In this document: in pieces, positions 40,051-46,883 of the stretch
Numbering within the stretch: position 1 is the stretch's first letter
Layout of the letters: every line of letters starts with the position of its first letter
Assembly (NCBI GenBank): GCA_024638765.1
Contig: JAHEJT010000011.1
Location: 1-59,683 of the forward strand
Direction of reading: 5' to 3'
DNA: 59,683 bases
Source of the DNA: Verrucomicrobiales bacterium
GTDB taxonomy: Bacteria > Verrucomicrobiota > Verrucomicrobiia > Verrucomicrobiales > DEV007
Position numbers and translations under genes: made by a program
The notes under the pieces: model-generated
What the model was told of the DNA's origin: nothing
Seen by the model: the letters and a program-made list of their open reading frames with translations, nothing else
The model's database searches: none

Positions 40051-40881
40051 CTACGGCGACGACGAAGCGTCGCCCTCCATTCCAGAGACGACGGCGCGGA
40101 GCTTTTCGATGCCGAGTTTGGCGACCTCGGTGGGGTCTTGTTGCCAGAGGGTTTTGTCGAAGAGTTCGAGCGAAAGCCACTTGTCGTAGCCTGTTTCCGC
40201 GAGGGCTGCGAGCATGTCGGGGAGATCGATCTGGCCGTCTCCCGGCAGGACGCGATCGGAGTCGTCCTGGGTGCCTTGGGGCTTTTTCGGGTCGGCGTCA
40301 TCGATGTGGAAGTGGGCGATGCGATCACCCGGAAAGGCGCGCAGGTCTTCGAGGGTGGAGCCGCCGTTCCAGAGATGGAAGGCGTCGAGGCATAAGGTCG
40401 CGTCAGGCTGAGCGGTCTTTTCGATCATGGCGCCCGCATCGATTAAGTTCGTGATGGAGGCGTAATGACCGATGAACTCGAACGCCGGCGTGCAGCCTTC
40501 CTCCCGGCCGATTTCAAGGAGATCGGCGTAACGTTCGTGGAGGTGCGACCAGTCGGACTGATACATGGGAGTCGAGCAGACCAGATAGGGGCAACCGAGA
40601 TTCGCGCAGAGGCGGAGGCGGCGCCGGGCTTCGAAGAGGTGGAGCTGGTAATCGTGGCCCTGGAGATCGCCCCAGTTTCGGAAGCCGAGCATCGAGGGAA
40701 CTTCCAGTCCCGCATCGGCGAGCGCGGAGGTGACATCGGAGAGAGCGCCGCCGCCGATAAGATGTTCGTAGATTTCGTAGACGTGGAACTCGATGCCGTC
40801 GAACCCGGCGGTGGAAGCGGCGCCGATTTTATCGAAGAGCGAGGCGGGCTGGATGGTGACGGTGTTGAGGGAGAGTTTCAT
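40051..40881 (-). CDS. Sugar phosphate isomerase/epimerase (TIM-barrel, copy A)
   Basis: This 276-residue AP-endonuclease-2-like barrel protein (IolE/hydroxypyruvate isomerase group) shows KLSLNTVTIQPASLFDKIGA, AGFDGIEFHVYEIYEHL, CTPAFEFIGH, TLCLDAFHLWNGG, RIAHFHIDDADPKKPQ and DGQIDLPDMLAALAETGYDKWLSLELF. The Glu, Asp, His and Glu of these strand ends would bind the divalent metal. It is paralogous and of identical length to 41008-41838. It is last in a four-gene minus-strand unit. Its final residues GDASSSP are encoded by a palindromic repeat (40055-40079) that ends at the stop codon. Confidence 0.92.
   Translation of the reverse strand: MKLSLNTVTIQPASLFDKIGAASTAGFDGIEFHVYEIYEHLIGGGALSDVTSALADAGLEVPSMLGFRNWGDLQGHDYQLHLFEARRRLRLCANLGCPYLVCSTPMYQSDWSHLHERYADLLEIGREEGCTPAFEFIGHYASITNLIDAGAMIEKTAQPDATLCLDAFHLWNGGSTLEDLRAFPGDRIAHFHIDDADPKKPQGTQDDSDRVLPGDGQIDLPDMLAALAETGYDKWLSLELFDKTLWQQDPTEVAKLGIEKLRAVVSGMEGDASSSP
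40055..40079. repeat. GGCGACG hairpin element (copy 2), within a coding end
   Basis: The stem GGCGACG (40055-40061) pairs with CGTCGCC (40068-40074) around the loop ACGAAG, followed by CTCCA. It has the same loop and tail as 36957-36980, with compensatory changes in both stem arms. It overlaps the last seven sense codons of the isomerase gene and sits between two convergent genes. Confidence 0.8.
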
Positions 40882-40886
40882 GGAAA

Positions 40887-40921
40887 CTCGTTATTGGTTA
40901 TTAGTTAATAGTTATCAGGTG
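40887..40921. repeat. 7-bp tandem array (TTAGTTA type)
   Basis: Five heptads are in register (CTCGTTA, TTGGTTA, TTAGTTA, ATAGTTA, TCAGGTG) directly upstream of the start codon of isomerase copy A, in the gap that also holds the 55-bp element. Confidence 0.8.
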
Positions 40922-40952
40922 GAGTTTGCCGCTGGCGGCGGGATGGAGAGGG

Positions 40953-41007
40953 GACAGGCAGCCCGCCGTCGCTCTTCGAGCTATGGTGCGCCGTGGGGAT
41001 GCCTGTC
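40953..41007. repeat. 55-bp palindromic element, intergenic copy
   Basis: This is the second copy of the element found inside the TolC-family gene at 11424-11478. The ends GACAGGCA and TGCCTGTC are perfect 8-bp inverted repeats. Its right end touches the stop codon (41008-41010) of isomerase copy B. Confidence 0.85.
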
Positions 41008-41838
41008 CTACTTTAGGAGTTTGCGCATGCGGTCGATGCCGATTTTAGCGACCTCGAGGGGGTCCTTTTCCCAGAGTTCGGTGTTGAAGAGTTCCAGGCT
41101 GATCCATTTGTCGTAGCCTTTTTCTTTGAGGATCTCAATTTCGGAGGCGAGATCGATCTGGCCTTCGCCCAGCATGACGCGGTCGGGATCCTTCTGTTGG
41201 CCGCTGGGGATGCCGGGGGCGGCATCGTCGATGTGGTAATGGGCGATGCGTTCGACAGGCAGGGCGCGGAGATCGTCGAGGGTGGTCTTGGAGTTCCAAT
41301 TGTGGAAGGCATCCAGGACCAGCGTGACGCTGGACCCGGATTTAATTTCTTCTTCCGTTAACAGCGCTTCAGCCCGATCCATGACGGTGACGGCATCGGG
41401 GAGGTTGTTGAGCGAGGCAAAGAAGGAAATGTATTCGAGGACGGCGTGCACGCCGGTTTCGCGGCCGAGTTCGAGAAGGTCGGCGTACCCCTTTTCAAGT
41501 CCGTCGATACCGGGCTGTTCCAGGGGCGGGGTGCAGACCATGTAAGGGCAATTGAAGCGGGCGGCGAGTTCGAAGCGGCGCCGCGCTTCATCCAGGGCGA
41601 GTTTGTATTCCCAGCCTTCGCTTTCGCCCCAGTTGCGGACCGCGATGAAGCAGGGGACCGAGAGCCCGTGTTCGGCGAGGGCTTTCTCGAGGTCGCTGAC
41701 TTCGCCTCCCCGCCCGATGTGTTCGTAAATCTCGACGGCCCAGAGTTCGATGCCCTCATACCCGGCTTCACCAGCGACACGGATCTTGTCGAGGATGGGG
41801 GTGGTCTTGATGGTGGAGGAATTGAGGGAGAGTTTCAT
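41008..41838 (-). CDS. Sugar phosphate isomerase/epimerase (TIM-barrel, copy B)
   Basis: This 276-residue paralogue of copy A has the same strand-end motifs: KLSLNSSTIKTTPILDKIRV, AGYEGIELWAVEIYEHIG, HAVLEYISFFASLNN, VTLVLDAFHNWNSK, RIAHYHIDDAAPGIPSG and EGQIDLASEIEILKEKGYDK. Metal-binding Glu/Asp/His/Glu positions are kept, so it should be catalytic. It is third in the minus-strand unit after the propeller protein and sulfatase genes. Tandem paralogues suggest two successive or substrate-specific isomerisations of released sugars. Confidence 0.92.
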   Translation of the reverse strand: MKLSLNSSTIKTTPILDKIRVAGEAGYEGIELWAVEIYEHIGRGGEVSDLEKALAEHGLSVPCFIAVRNWGESEGWEYKLALDEARRRFELAARFNCPYMVCTPPLEQPGIDGLEKGYADLLELGRETGVHAVLEYISFFASLNNLPDAVTVMDRAEALLTEEEIKSGSSVTLVLDAFHNWNSKTTLDDLRALPVERIAHYHIDDAAPGIPSGQQKDPDRVMLGEGQIDLASEIEILKEKGYDKWISLELFNTELWEKDPLEVAKIGIDRMRKLLK

Positions 41839-41843
41839 TTTTG

Positions 41844-41943
41844 AACCGCGAGTGGACGCGAATGGACACGAATTTTTTTAACCGCAGATGGCGCAGATGG
41901 ACGCAGATGTTTTAACCGCAGAGATCGCAGAGGGCGCAGAGAT
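41844..41943. repeat. AACCGC(G/A) intergenic repeat (copy 2)
   Basis: Three blocks each open with AACCGC. The first has units CGCGAGTGGA / CGCGAATGGA / CACGAAT with a period of ten. The second has CGCAGATGG / CGCAGATGG / ACGCAGATG. The third has CGCAGAGAT / CGCAGAGGG / CGCAGAGAT, with a period of about nine. They fill nearly the whole gap between the sulfatase and isomerase copy B genes. Confidence 0.8.
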
Positions 41944-41961
41944 TTCTTGAAGGGTTAAAGA

Positions 41962-43425
41962 TTAGAAGGGGCCGTCGCGTTTGGGGCTGGGGTCCATGGT
42001 GAGGACGGAGGCGTCGAAGGTTTGGGTGAGGAGTTCGTGTTGGAGATCTGCGTGGGCAGGGGAGTTCCAGAGATTGTCGAATTCACCGGGGTCAGAGGCA
42101 AGATCGTAGAGTTCGCCTTCGTCGGTGGTGTGGTAACGGACGAGTTTCCGGGTGCGGGTCCGCAGGCAGGTGGCGTAAGCGTCGGAGTGGGTCCAGGAGT
42201 TGTAGTACTCGCAGAAGATGTGATCGCGGTGCTCGCCGGTTTCGCCCTTGAGGAGGGGAAAGAGGGATTTGCCCTGAAGGCGATCGGGCGGAGGGTCGAT
42301 GCCGGCGGCCTCGCAGAGGGTGGGTGCGAGATCGATGAGCTCGACCAGCGCATTCACCCGGCGGCCCGCGGCGAAGCCGGATCCGGGCGCAGCGTCACGC
42401 TGCCCGGGATATCTCATGATTAGCGGGACGCGGATGGCTTCATCGTAAAAGTGCGGGCCCTTGAAGTAGATGCCGTGGTCGCCGAGCATTTCGCCGTGGT
42501 CGGACATGAAGACGACGATCGTGTTCTTCCACTGACCGCTCTCCTCGAGCGCGGCAAGAATGCGGCCGATTTCATGGTCGATGTGCTCGCACATGGCGTA
42601 GTAAGCAGCGGTGACGTCGCGCCGGTCGTCGTCTGTCATGGCGCCGGTGTGGAATTCGCCGGGGCTGTTGTGCGCCCATTCGTGGTCGAGCCGCTGGAAG
42701 CGCGGTTTGTTTTCCAACTCGCCCTCGCGGTATTTCGGGAGAGGCATGTCGGCGGGATCGTAGCGCCTCAGGTATTCCGCCGGCGGATCGAAGGGGTGAT
42801 GCGGCGCAAAGCAGTTGAAAGAGAAGAGCCACGGTTCGCCGGTGGCGGCCTGCTTTCGGATAAAGTCGATGGTTTTCTCGGCGCACCAGGCGGTCTGGTG
42901 ATGTTCGGCCGGGATGCCGTTACGAATGTATTTTGAATCGGCAGGCGGTTGATTGTAAAGTTCCTCCCATTTGACGCCCCTCTCCGTGAGCCACTTCTGG
43001 TAAGCGTTGTGCGCGCCCCAGCCGGGTTGCGGGTGGTGGGACCAGTGGAAATGGGCGTCGTCATAGCCATCGTCGATGCGGGTTTCGATTTTGTCGTCGG
43101 AGCAGGAGCCCAGGTGCAGTTTACCGGCCAGACCGCAGGTGTATCCGGCGCTGTCGCGGAAAATCTTCGGGAGAAGGAGTTCATCTGCAGGAATCTGCTG
43201 TCCGTTCTGGCGGCAGCGGGTGGTGCGCGGGTAACGTCCGGTGAGGAAGGAGGCGCGGGAGGGGCTGCAGACGGGAGATTGGCAGAAGGCGTTGGTGAAA
43301 GAGACACCTTCGGAAGCAAGCCGATCGAGGTTGGGAGTATTGATTCGGGGGTTGCCGAGCGCACCGATAGTGTCGAAGCGCTGTTGGTCGGTGCAGAGCC
43401 AGAGAATGTTCGGGCGGGACGACAT
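41962..43425 (-). CDS. Type I sulfatase
   Basis: This 487-residue arylsulfatase-family enzyme has PNILWLCTDQQRFDTIGALG, the formylglycine site CSPSRASFLTGRYP near residue 53, AGKLHLGS, FAPHHPFDPP and FMSDHGEMLGDHGIYFKGP. The C-terminal KLVRYHTTDEGELYDLASDP is typical of iduronate/N-acetylglucosamine-type sulfatases. There is no signal peptide, so it may act on imported oligosaccharides in the cytoplasm. It is second in the minus-strand unit, between a propeller protein and two isomerases, supporting desulfation of sugars from a sulfated glycan. The exact ester cannot be read from sequence. Confidence 0.95.
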   Translation of the reverse strand: MSSRPNILWLCTDQQRFDTIGALGNPRINTPNLDRLASEGVSFTNAFCQSPVCSPSRASFLTGRYPRTTRCRQNGQQIPADELLLPKIFRDSAGYTCGLAGKLHLGSCSDDKIETRIDDGYDDAHFHWSHHPQPGWGAHNAYQKWLTERGVKWEELYNQPPADSKYIRNGIPAEHHQTAWCAEKTIDFIRKQAATGEPWLFSFNCFAPHHPFDPPAEYLRRYDPADMPLPKYREGELENKPRFQRLDHEWAHNSPGEFHTGAMTDDDRRDVTAAYYAMCEHIDHEIGRILAALEESGQWKNTIVVFMSDHGEMLGDHGIYFKGPHFYDEAIRVPLIMRYPGQRDAAPGSGFAAGRRVNALVELIDLAPTLCEAAGIDPPPDRLQGKSLFPLLKGETGEHRDHIFCEYYNSWTHSDAYATCLRTRTRKLVRYHTTDEGELYDLASDPGEFDNLWNSPAHADLQHELLTQTFDASVLTMDPSPKRDGPF

Positions 43426-43433
43426 CGGATTTT

Positions 43434-43503
43434 AACCGCGAATGGACGCTAATAAACGCGAATAGTCAGAGAGAATTCGGCAATGACGGAGCATTGTCCT
43501 TCA
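43434..43503. repeat. AACCGCG repeat (copy 3) plus GGCAATG hairpin (copy 3)
   Basis: The AACCGCGAATGGACGCTAAT block at about 43434-43463 is of the same type as 41844. At 43479-43503 a degenerate hairpin (GGCAATG, loop ACGGAG, CATTGTC, then CTTCATT) ends one base before the stop codon at 43505. Together they fill the gap between the propeller protein and sulfatase genes. Confidence 0.75.
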
Positions 43504-43504
43504 T

Positions 43505-44608
43505 TCAGGAGAGAATTTCTTTGACGCGGTCCACGGGGAGGAAGTGGCCGACGAGGGGTTGTGAAAGATCATCCTGGGATTGCTGCCAGGCTGCGAAGAT
43601 GCCCTCTTTGGTGACGAGGGCGGAAATGTAACGGCTGCAGCCGGTGCCGTGAGGGGAGACGAAGAGGGGGTTGTCCACGCTGAGCCTCTGCATTTGCGGA
43701 AATTCGGAATCGTATCCCCAGGCGACTCCGCCGATTTCTTCGCAGGACCAGCCTCGCGGGCGTGTCACGGCTTTCGGGTTTTCATCGAGTTGACGGAGGC
43801 ATTCGGCTCCGTCGTAGAAATAGAGGGAGAGAGGCGGTTGATCGGCGAGGACACCGAGCTGGGGGACGGTCATTTTCTCGGTGACACGAGTGGCGGCCAC
43901 ATCCCAGACCGGACCGCGAGGCAAGGTTTCATCGGTGAGTTTCTTGAAATCCTTGGCGCCGGGTTTGCGGACCGCGACTCCGGTGCTCGAGCTCGACCAG
44001 GTATGGGGGTGATTGCAATAGATGAGGCCGGTGATGCCGTTTTCGAGATTGAAGGCGACGGGATCCTTGATGTGGAGGCGGGAGGGGACCTCGGTTTTAA
44101 GAATTGTCGTGGCCGTGGCTGGATCCAGCGCTTTTATTCCCGCGGCGCTGATGAGGTCGATGCTCCAGACACCGGTGCCCGGTTTCTGATAATCTTCGAT
44201 ACCGGCAGGGTAGGGCAGATCCTTTTCCGTGGAAATGTAGAGTTCCATGCTGTCGCGTCTTGGGAGTAAGGCGCCGCCCTCGATGGAGACGACATCGATG
44301 CCGTCGTGAGAAAGGTCTGCCTTGCTGAAGCGCGCGATTTTTTCCCACGGTCCCGCAATGGTTTCGGCACGAAAGACGGCGAATTCGAGTCCGCGCGCGC
44401 CGGCGCCCACGCCGGTGCGGGAATCGCCGTAATTGCGGTAGCGGCCGCAGAGAAGAATCGAGCCGTCCTGGTCACGGGCGATGTTGCCGCCTCCGAACCA
44501 GAATCCGGTGGAATTCTCCTGAGGGGGGACAAGGACTTTTGCGTGCTCCTGGTCGATGATGGCGGAGGCGAGGGCGAGGAGTTTATCGGCAAATTCGGGG
44601 CGATTCAT
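43505..44608 (-). CDS. Predicted beta-propeller protein (glycosidase/sialidase-like), unknown substrate
   Basis: This 367-residue protein without signal peptide shows repeated Asp-box-like and glycosidase-propeller strands: FWFGGGNIARDQDGSILLCG, RYRNYGDSRTG, GLEFAVFRAETIAGPWEKIA, DSMELYISTEKDLPYPAGI, RLHIKDPVAFNLENGITGLI and PLFVSPHGTGCSRYISALVT. The arrangement is like five-bladed GH43/GH130/sialidase-type folds, but I cannot place it in one family. It is the first gene of the minus-strand unit, so it probably acts on the same oligosaccharides as the sulfatase and isomerases that follow. Confidence 0.7.
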   Translation of the reverse strand: MNRPEFADKLLALASAIIDQEHAKVLVPPQENSTGFWFGGGNIARDQDGSILLCGRYRNYGDSRTGVGAGARGLEFAVFRAETIAGPWEKIARFSKADLSHDGIDVVSIEGGALLPRRDSMELYISTEKDLPYPAGIEDYQKPGTGVWSIDLISAAGIKALDPATATTILKTEVPSRLHIKDPVAFNLENGITGLIYCNHPHTWSSSSTGVAVRKPGAKDFKKLTDETLPRGPVWDVAATRVTEKMTVPQLGVLADQPPLSLYFYDGAECLRQLDENPKAVTRPRGWSCEEIGGVAWGYDSEFPQMQRLSVDNPLFVSPHGTGCSRYISALVTKEGIFAAWQQSQDDLSQPLVGHFLPVDRVKEILS

Positions 44609-44619
44609 GGGGGGATAGA

Positions 44620-44647
44620 TTCAGGGTTCCGGGTTTCGGGTTCAAGG
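44620..44647. repeat. 7-bp tandem array (TTCCGGG type)
   Basis: Four heptads are in register (TTCAGGG, TTCCGGG, TTTCGGG, TTCAAGG) in the 165-bp control region between the divergent catabolic units. Confidence 0.75.
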
Positions 44648-44773
44648 TTGTTCTTCCGGTGGCCGAGAGTCGAAGGCGGAGAGAGGCTGGAGCATTGGAG
44701 TGATGCAGTATCGGGGTCGTGGCGGAATGGGTGATTGCAATTTGAGGCGGAGGTTGGGCAGGATGGGGGTTCG

Positions 44774-45790
44774 ATGAAAGCGGTTTGTCTGCAATCGAAG
44801 GAGCCGAAGGATGTGGCGGTGATTGAGGCGGAGGTGCCTGAGCCTGCGCCGGGTCAGTTGCGATTGAAGGTGGCGGCGGTGGGGATTTGTGGTTCCGATG
44901 TGAGTGCCGTGATGGCGAAGGCCAACTTCGACTGGGTGGCGCGGCCGCGGGTCCTCGGGCATGAATTCGCGGCGATCGTGGACGCGGTTGGTCCCGGCGT
45001 CGAGGGTTTCACCGAGGGGCAGGAAGTGTGCGCGCTGGCGGTGCAGGGTTGCGGGAGATGTGCGAACTGCCGCGCCGGCAACACCAACAGGTGCCGGGAT
45101 CGAAAGATCCTCGGATTTCACATGGAAGGGGCGATGGCGGAATACGTGGTGGTGGCAGCGCGATTCGTGATGCCTATTCTTTACGATCTTACTCCGGTGG
45201 AAGCCGCGTTAATCGAGCCGCTTTCAGTGGCTAGCCGATGTATCTTGCGGGCGACGGAGATTGAGCCGGGTATGGAAGTGATTGTTTCCGGGTGCGGTAT
45301 CATTGGGATGCTGTGCGCGCTGATGGCGCGGGCGAGCGGGGGGAGGGTCACGGTAACGGGAGTGGAAGCGGATGCCGCCGTGCGCTTGGGGAAGGCGCGG
45401 AAATTGGGTTTTGAGACAGTCGTGGTGAGCGGGACGAATCCATTATCGGCACAAATCGCGGAGCCGGCGGATCGATTGATTGAGGCGTCCGGTGCGCCGG
45501 GCGCCTTGGCCTTGGCGGGAGAAGCGGTGAAGTGGGGCGGGCTGATCAGCGTGGTGGCGACTTATGGCTCGCGCATAGACTGGCCGGCCACGGAGATCGT
45601 GCGCGGCGAGCAGAAGGTGCACGGCACGATGGCCTCTGCGTGGGAGGATTTCCAAAACGCCATGAGGCACCTGCGGGACGGGGTGATTCCGGTGGAAGCA
45701 CTGGTGGAAGAATTTTCTCTGGGAGATGCGGTCGAGGCTTTCGATGCCTCGATTGAAAAGAGAACCTCGAAGGCCATAATGAGGCCCTGA
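44774..45790 (+). CDS. Zinc-dependent alcohol/polyol dehydrogenase (MDR family)
   Basis: This 338-residue medium-chain dehydrogenase starts at ATG 44774 (KAVCLQSKEPKDVAVIEAEV). The catalytic zinc ligands are in GICGSDVS and VLGHEFAAIVDAVG. The structural zinc site is the four-Cys cluster CGRCANCRAGNTNRC. The coenzyme-binding turn is VSGCGIIGMLCALMAR. It resembles sorbitol, threonine and galactitol dehydrogenases that oxidise a secondary hydroxyl with NAD+. It is the first gene of the plus-strand unit divergent from the sulfatase unit and likely oxidises a sugar or sugar acid from that pathway. Confidence 0.93.
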   Translation: MKAVCLQSKEPKDVAVIEAEVPEPAPGQLRLKVAAVGICGSDVSAVMAKANFDWVARPRVLGHEFAAIVDAVGPGVEGFTEGQEVCALAVQGCGRCANCRAGNTNRCRDRKILGFHMEGAMAEYVVVAARFVMPILYDLTPVEAALIEPLSVASRCILRATEIEPGMEVIVSGCGIIGMLCALMARASGGRVTVTGVEADAAVRLGKARKLGFETVVVSGTNPLSAQIAEPADRLIEASGAPGALALAGEAVKWGGLISVVATYGSRIDWPATEIVRGEQKVHGTMASAWEDFQNAMRHLRDGVIPVEALVEEFSLGDAVEAFDASIEKRTSKAIMRP

Positions 45791-45827
45791 CGGGCAGGGG
45801 TTGGGCGCCAGATTTTAGGAAAGACTG

Positions 45828-46793
45828 ATGGAGCGGATTTTAATAACGGGAGCGAGTGGATGCATCGGGCAAGCGACAGTGGCTTGGCTTCGGGCGAGGG
45901 GGGCGGACGATATCGTGGGGATGACGCGGACCGGGGAGGCGGAGGGGATCGAGTGCGTGGCGGGGGATGTTTCCGACCGCGCGGCAGTGGAGGCTGCAGT
46001 GCAGAAAGTGAGGCCGGGCCGGATCATTCATTTGGCGGCTTTTCAGACTCCCGACTGCCAAGCGCAACCGTTTCGTGGAATGGAAATCAATGTGGGTGGA
46101 ACCGAAAACGTGCTACGGGCGGCGGCATCTCTGGGGAAAGGGCTGAAGCGATTCGTCTTCGCCAGTTCGGCGGCGGTCTATGGGTCCCGGGATTTGTATG
46201 TGGGCGCGAATGTGACCGAAGAAGATCCGTGCCGGCCACCGCATCTTTACGGATTCTGGAAAATCGCGGGGGAAGGAATGGCGCAGGCTTTCGAGATGGA
46301 GACGGCGGTGCCGACGATTTCGCTTCGGCTCGCAACGACTTACGGTCCGGGCCGGGATCGCGGGTTGACGGCGGCGCCGACCACTGCGATCAAGGCGGCG
46401 GCGTTGGGGGTTCCTTTCGCGGTCCCCTACTTCGGAAGAGAGCATTACCATTTTGTGGAAGATGTCGGGGCGGGGTTCGGCGTGGGCGCGACGGAAGAGT
46501 TCGCGGGATATGGAGTTTTCAACCTGCGAGGGACGACTGCGAAAGTTTCGGATTTCGTCGAATGCGTGCGCCGATGTGCGGAGGAGCAGGGAATCGGGGA
46601 TCAGGCCAAAGTGACCCTGGCGGAAGACGCGGATGTGTTTCCTTTTGTTTGCGACTTGGCGGCAGACGCGATCGTGAACGCCTTTCCGGAAATGCCGCTG
46701 ACTGGATTAAAAGATGGGATCGGGAAGTCGCTGGAAGTGTTTCGTGCGGAGGTGAAAGAGGGAGTGTTGACGAGAGAAGGAGCGGGGCTGTGA
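45828..46793 (+). CDS. NAD-dependent epimerase/dehydratase (extended SDR)
   Basis: This 321-residue enzyme has the nucleotide-binding turn RILITGASGCIGQATVAWL, GDVSDRAAVEAAV, IIHLAAFQTPDC, FVFASSAAVYGS and the catalytic Tyr-Lys pair in YGFWKIAGEGMA. FGREHYHFVEDVGAGF follows in the substrate half. Members act on nucleotide sugars or, in catabolic operons, as uronate or sugar dehydrogenases. It lies 37 bp after the zinc dehydrogenase and before a Gfo/Idh/MocA gene, so the three likely serve one oxidative pathway. Confidence 0.93.
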   Translation: MERILITGASGCIGQATVAWLRARGADDIVGMTRTGEAEGIECVAGDVSDRAAVEAAVQKVRPGRIIHLAAFQTPDCQAQPFRGMEINVGGTENVLRAAASLGKGLKRFVFASSAAVYGSRDLYVGANVTEEDPCRPPHLYGFWKIAGEGMAQAFEMETAVPTISLRLATTYGPGRDRGLTAAPTTAIKAAALGVPFAVPYFGREHYHFVEDVGAGFGVGATEEFAGYGVFNLRGTTAKVSDFVECVRRCAEEQGIGDQAKVTLAEDADVFPFVCDLAADAIVNAFPEMPLTGLKDGIGKSLEVFRAEVKEGVLTREGAGL

Positions 46794-46800
46794 GTTGTCG

Positions 46801-46870
46801 GGTTTCAGTGTTCAGTGTTCGGTGTTCAGGTGCCGGGTGCCGGGTGCCGGGTGGCGGGTAATGGGTCTTG
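46801..46870. repeat. 7-bp tandem array with drifting unit, 10 copies
   Basis: Ten heptads keep the 7-bp register over 70 bp while the unit changes: GGTTTCA, GTGTTCA, GTGTTCG, GTGTTCA, GGTGCCG, GGTGCCG, GGTGCCG, GGTGGCG, GGTAATG, GGTCTTG. It sits within a presumed operon, ending 13 bp before the GTG start of the next gene. Confidence 0.85.
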
Positions 46871-46883
46871 AAGGGAAAGTGGC

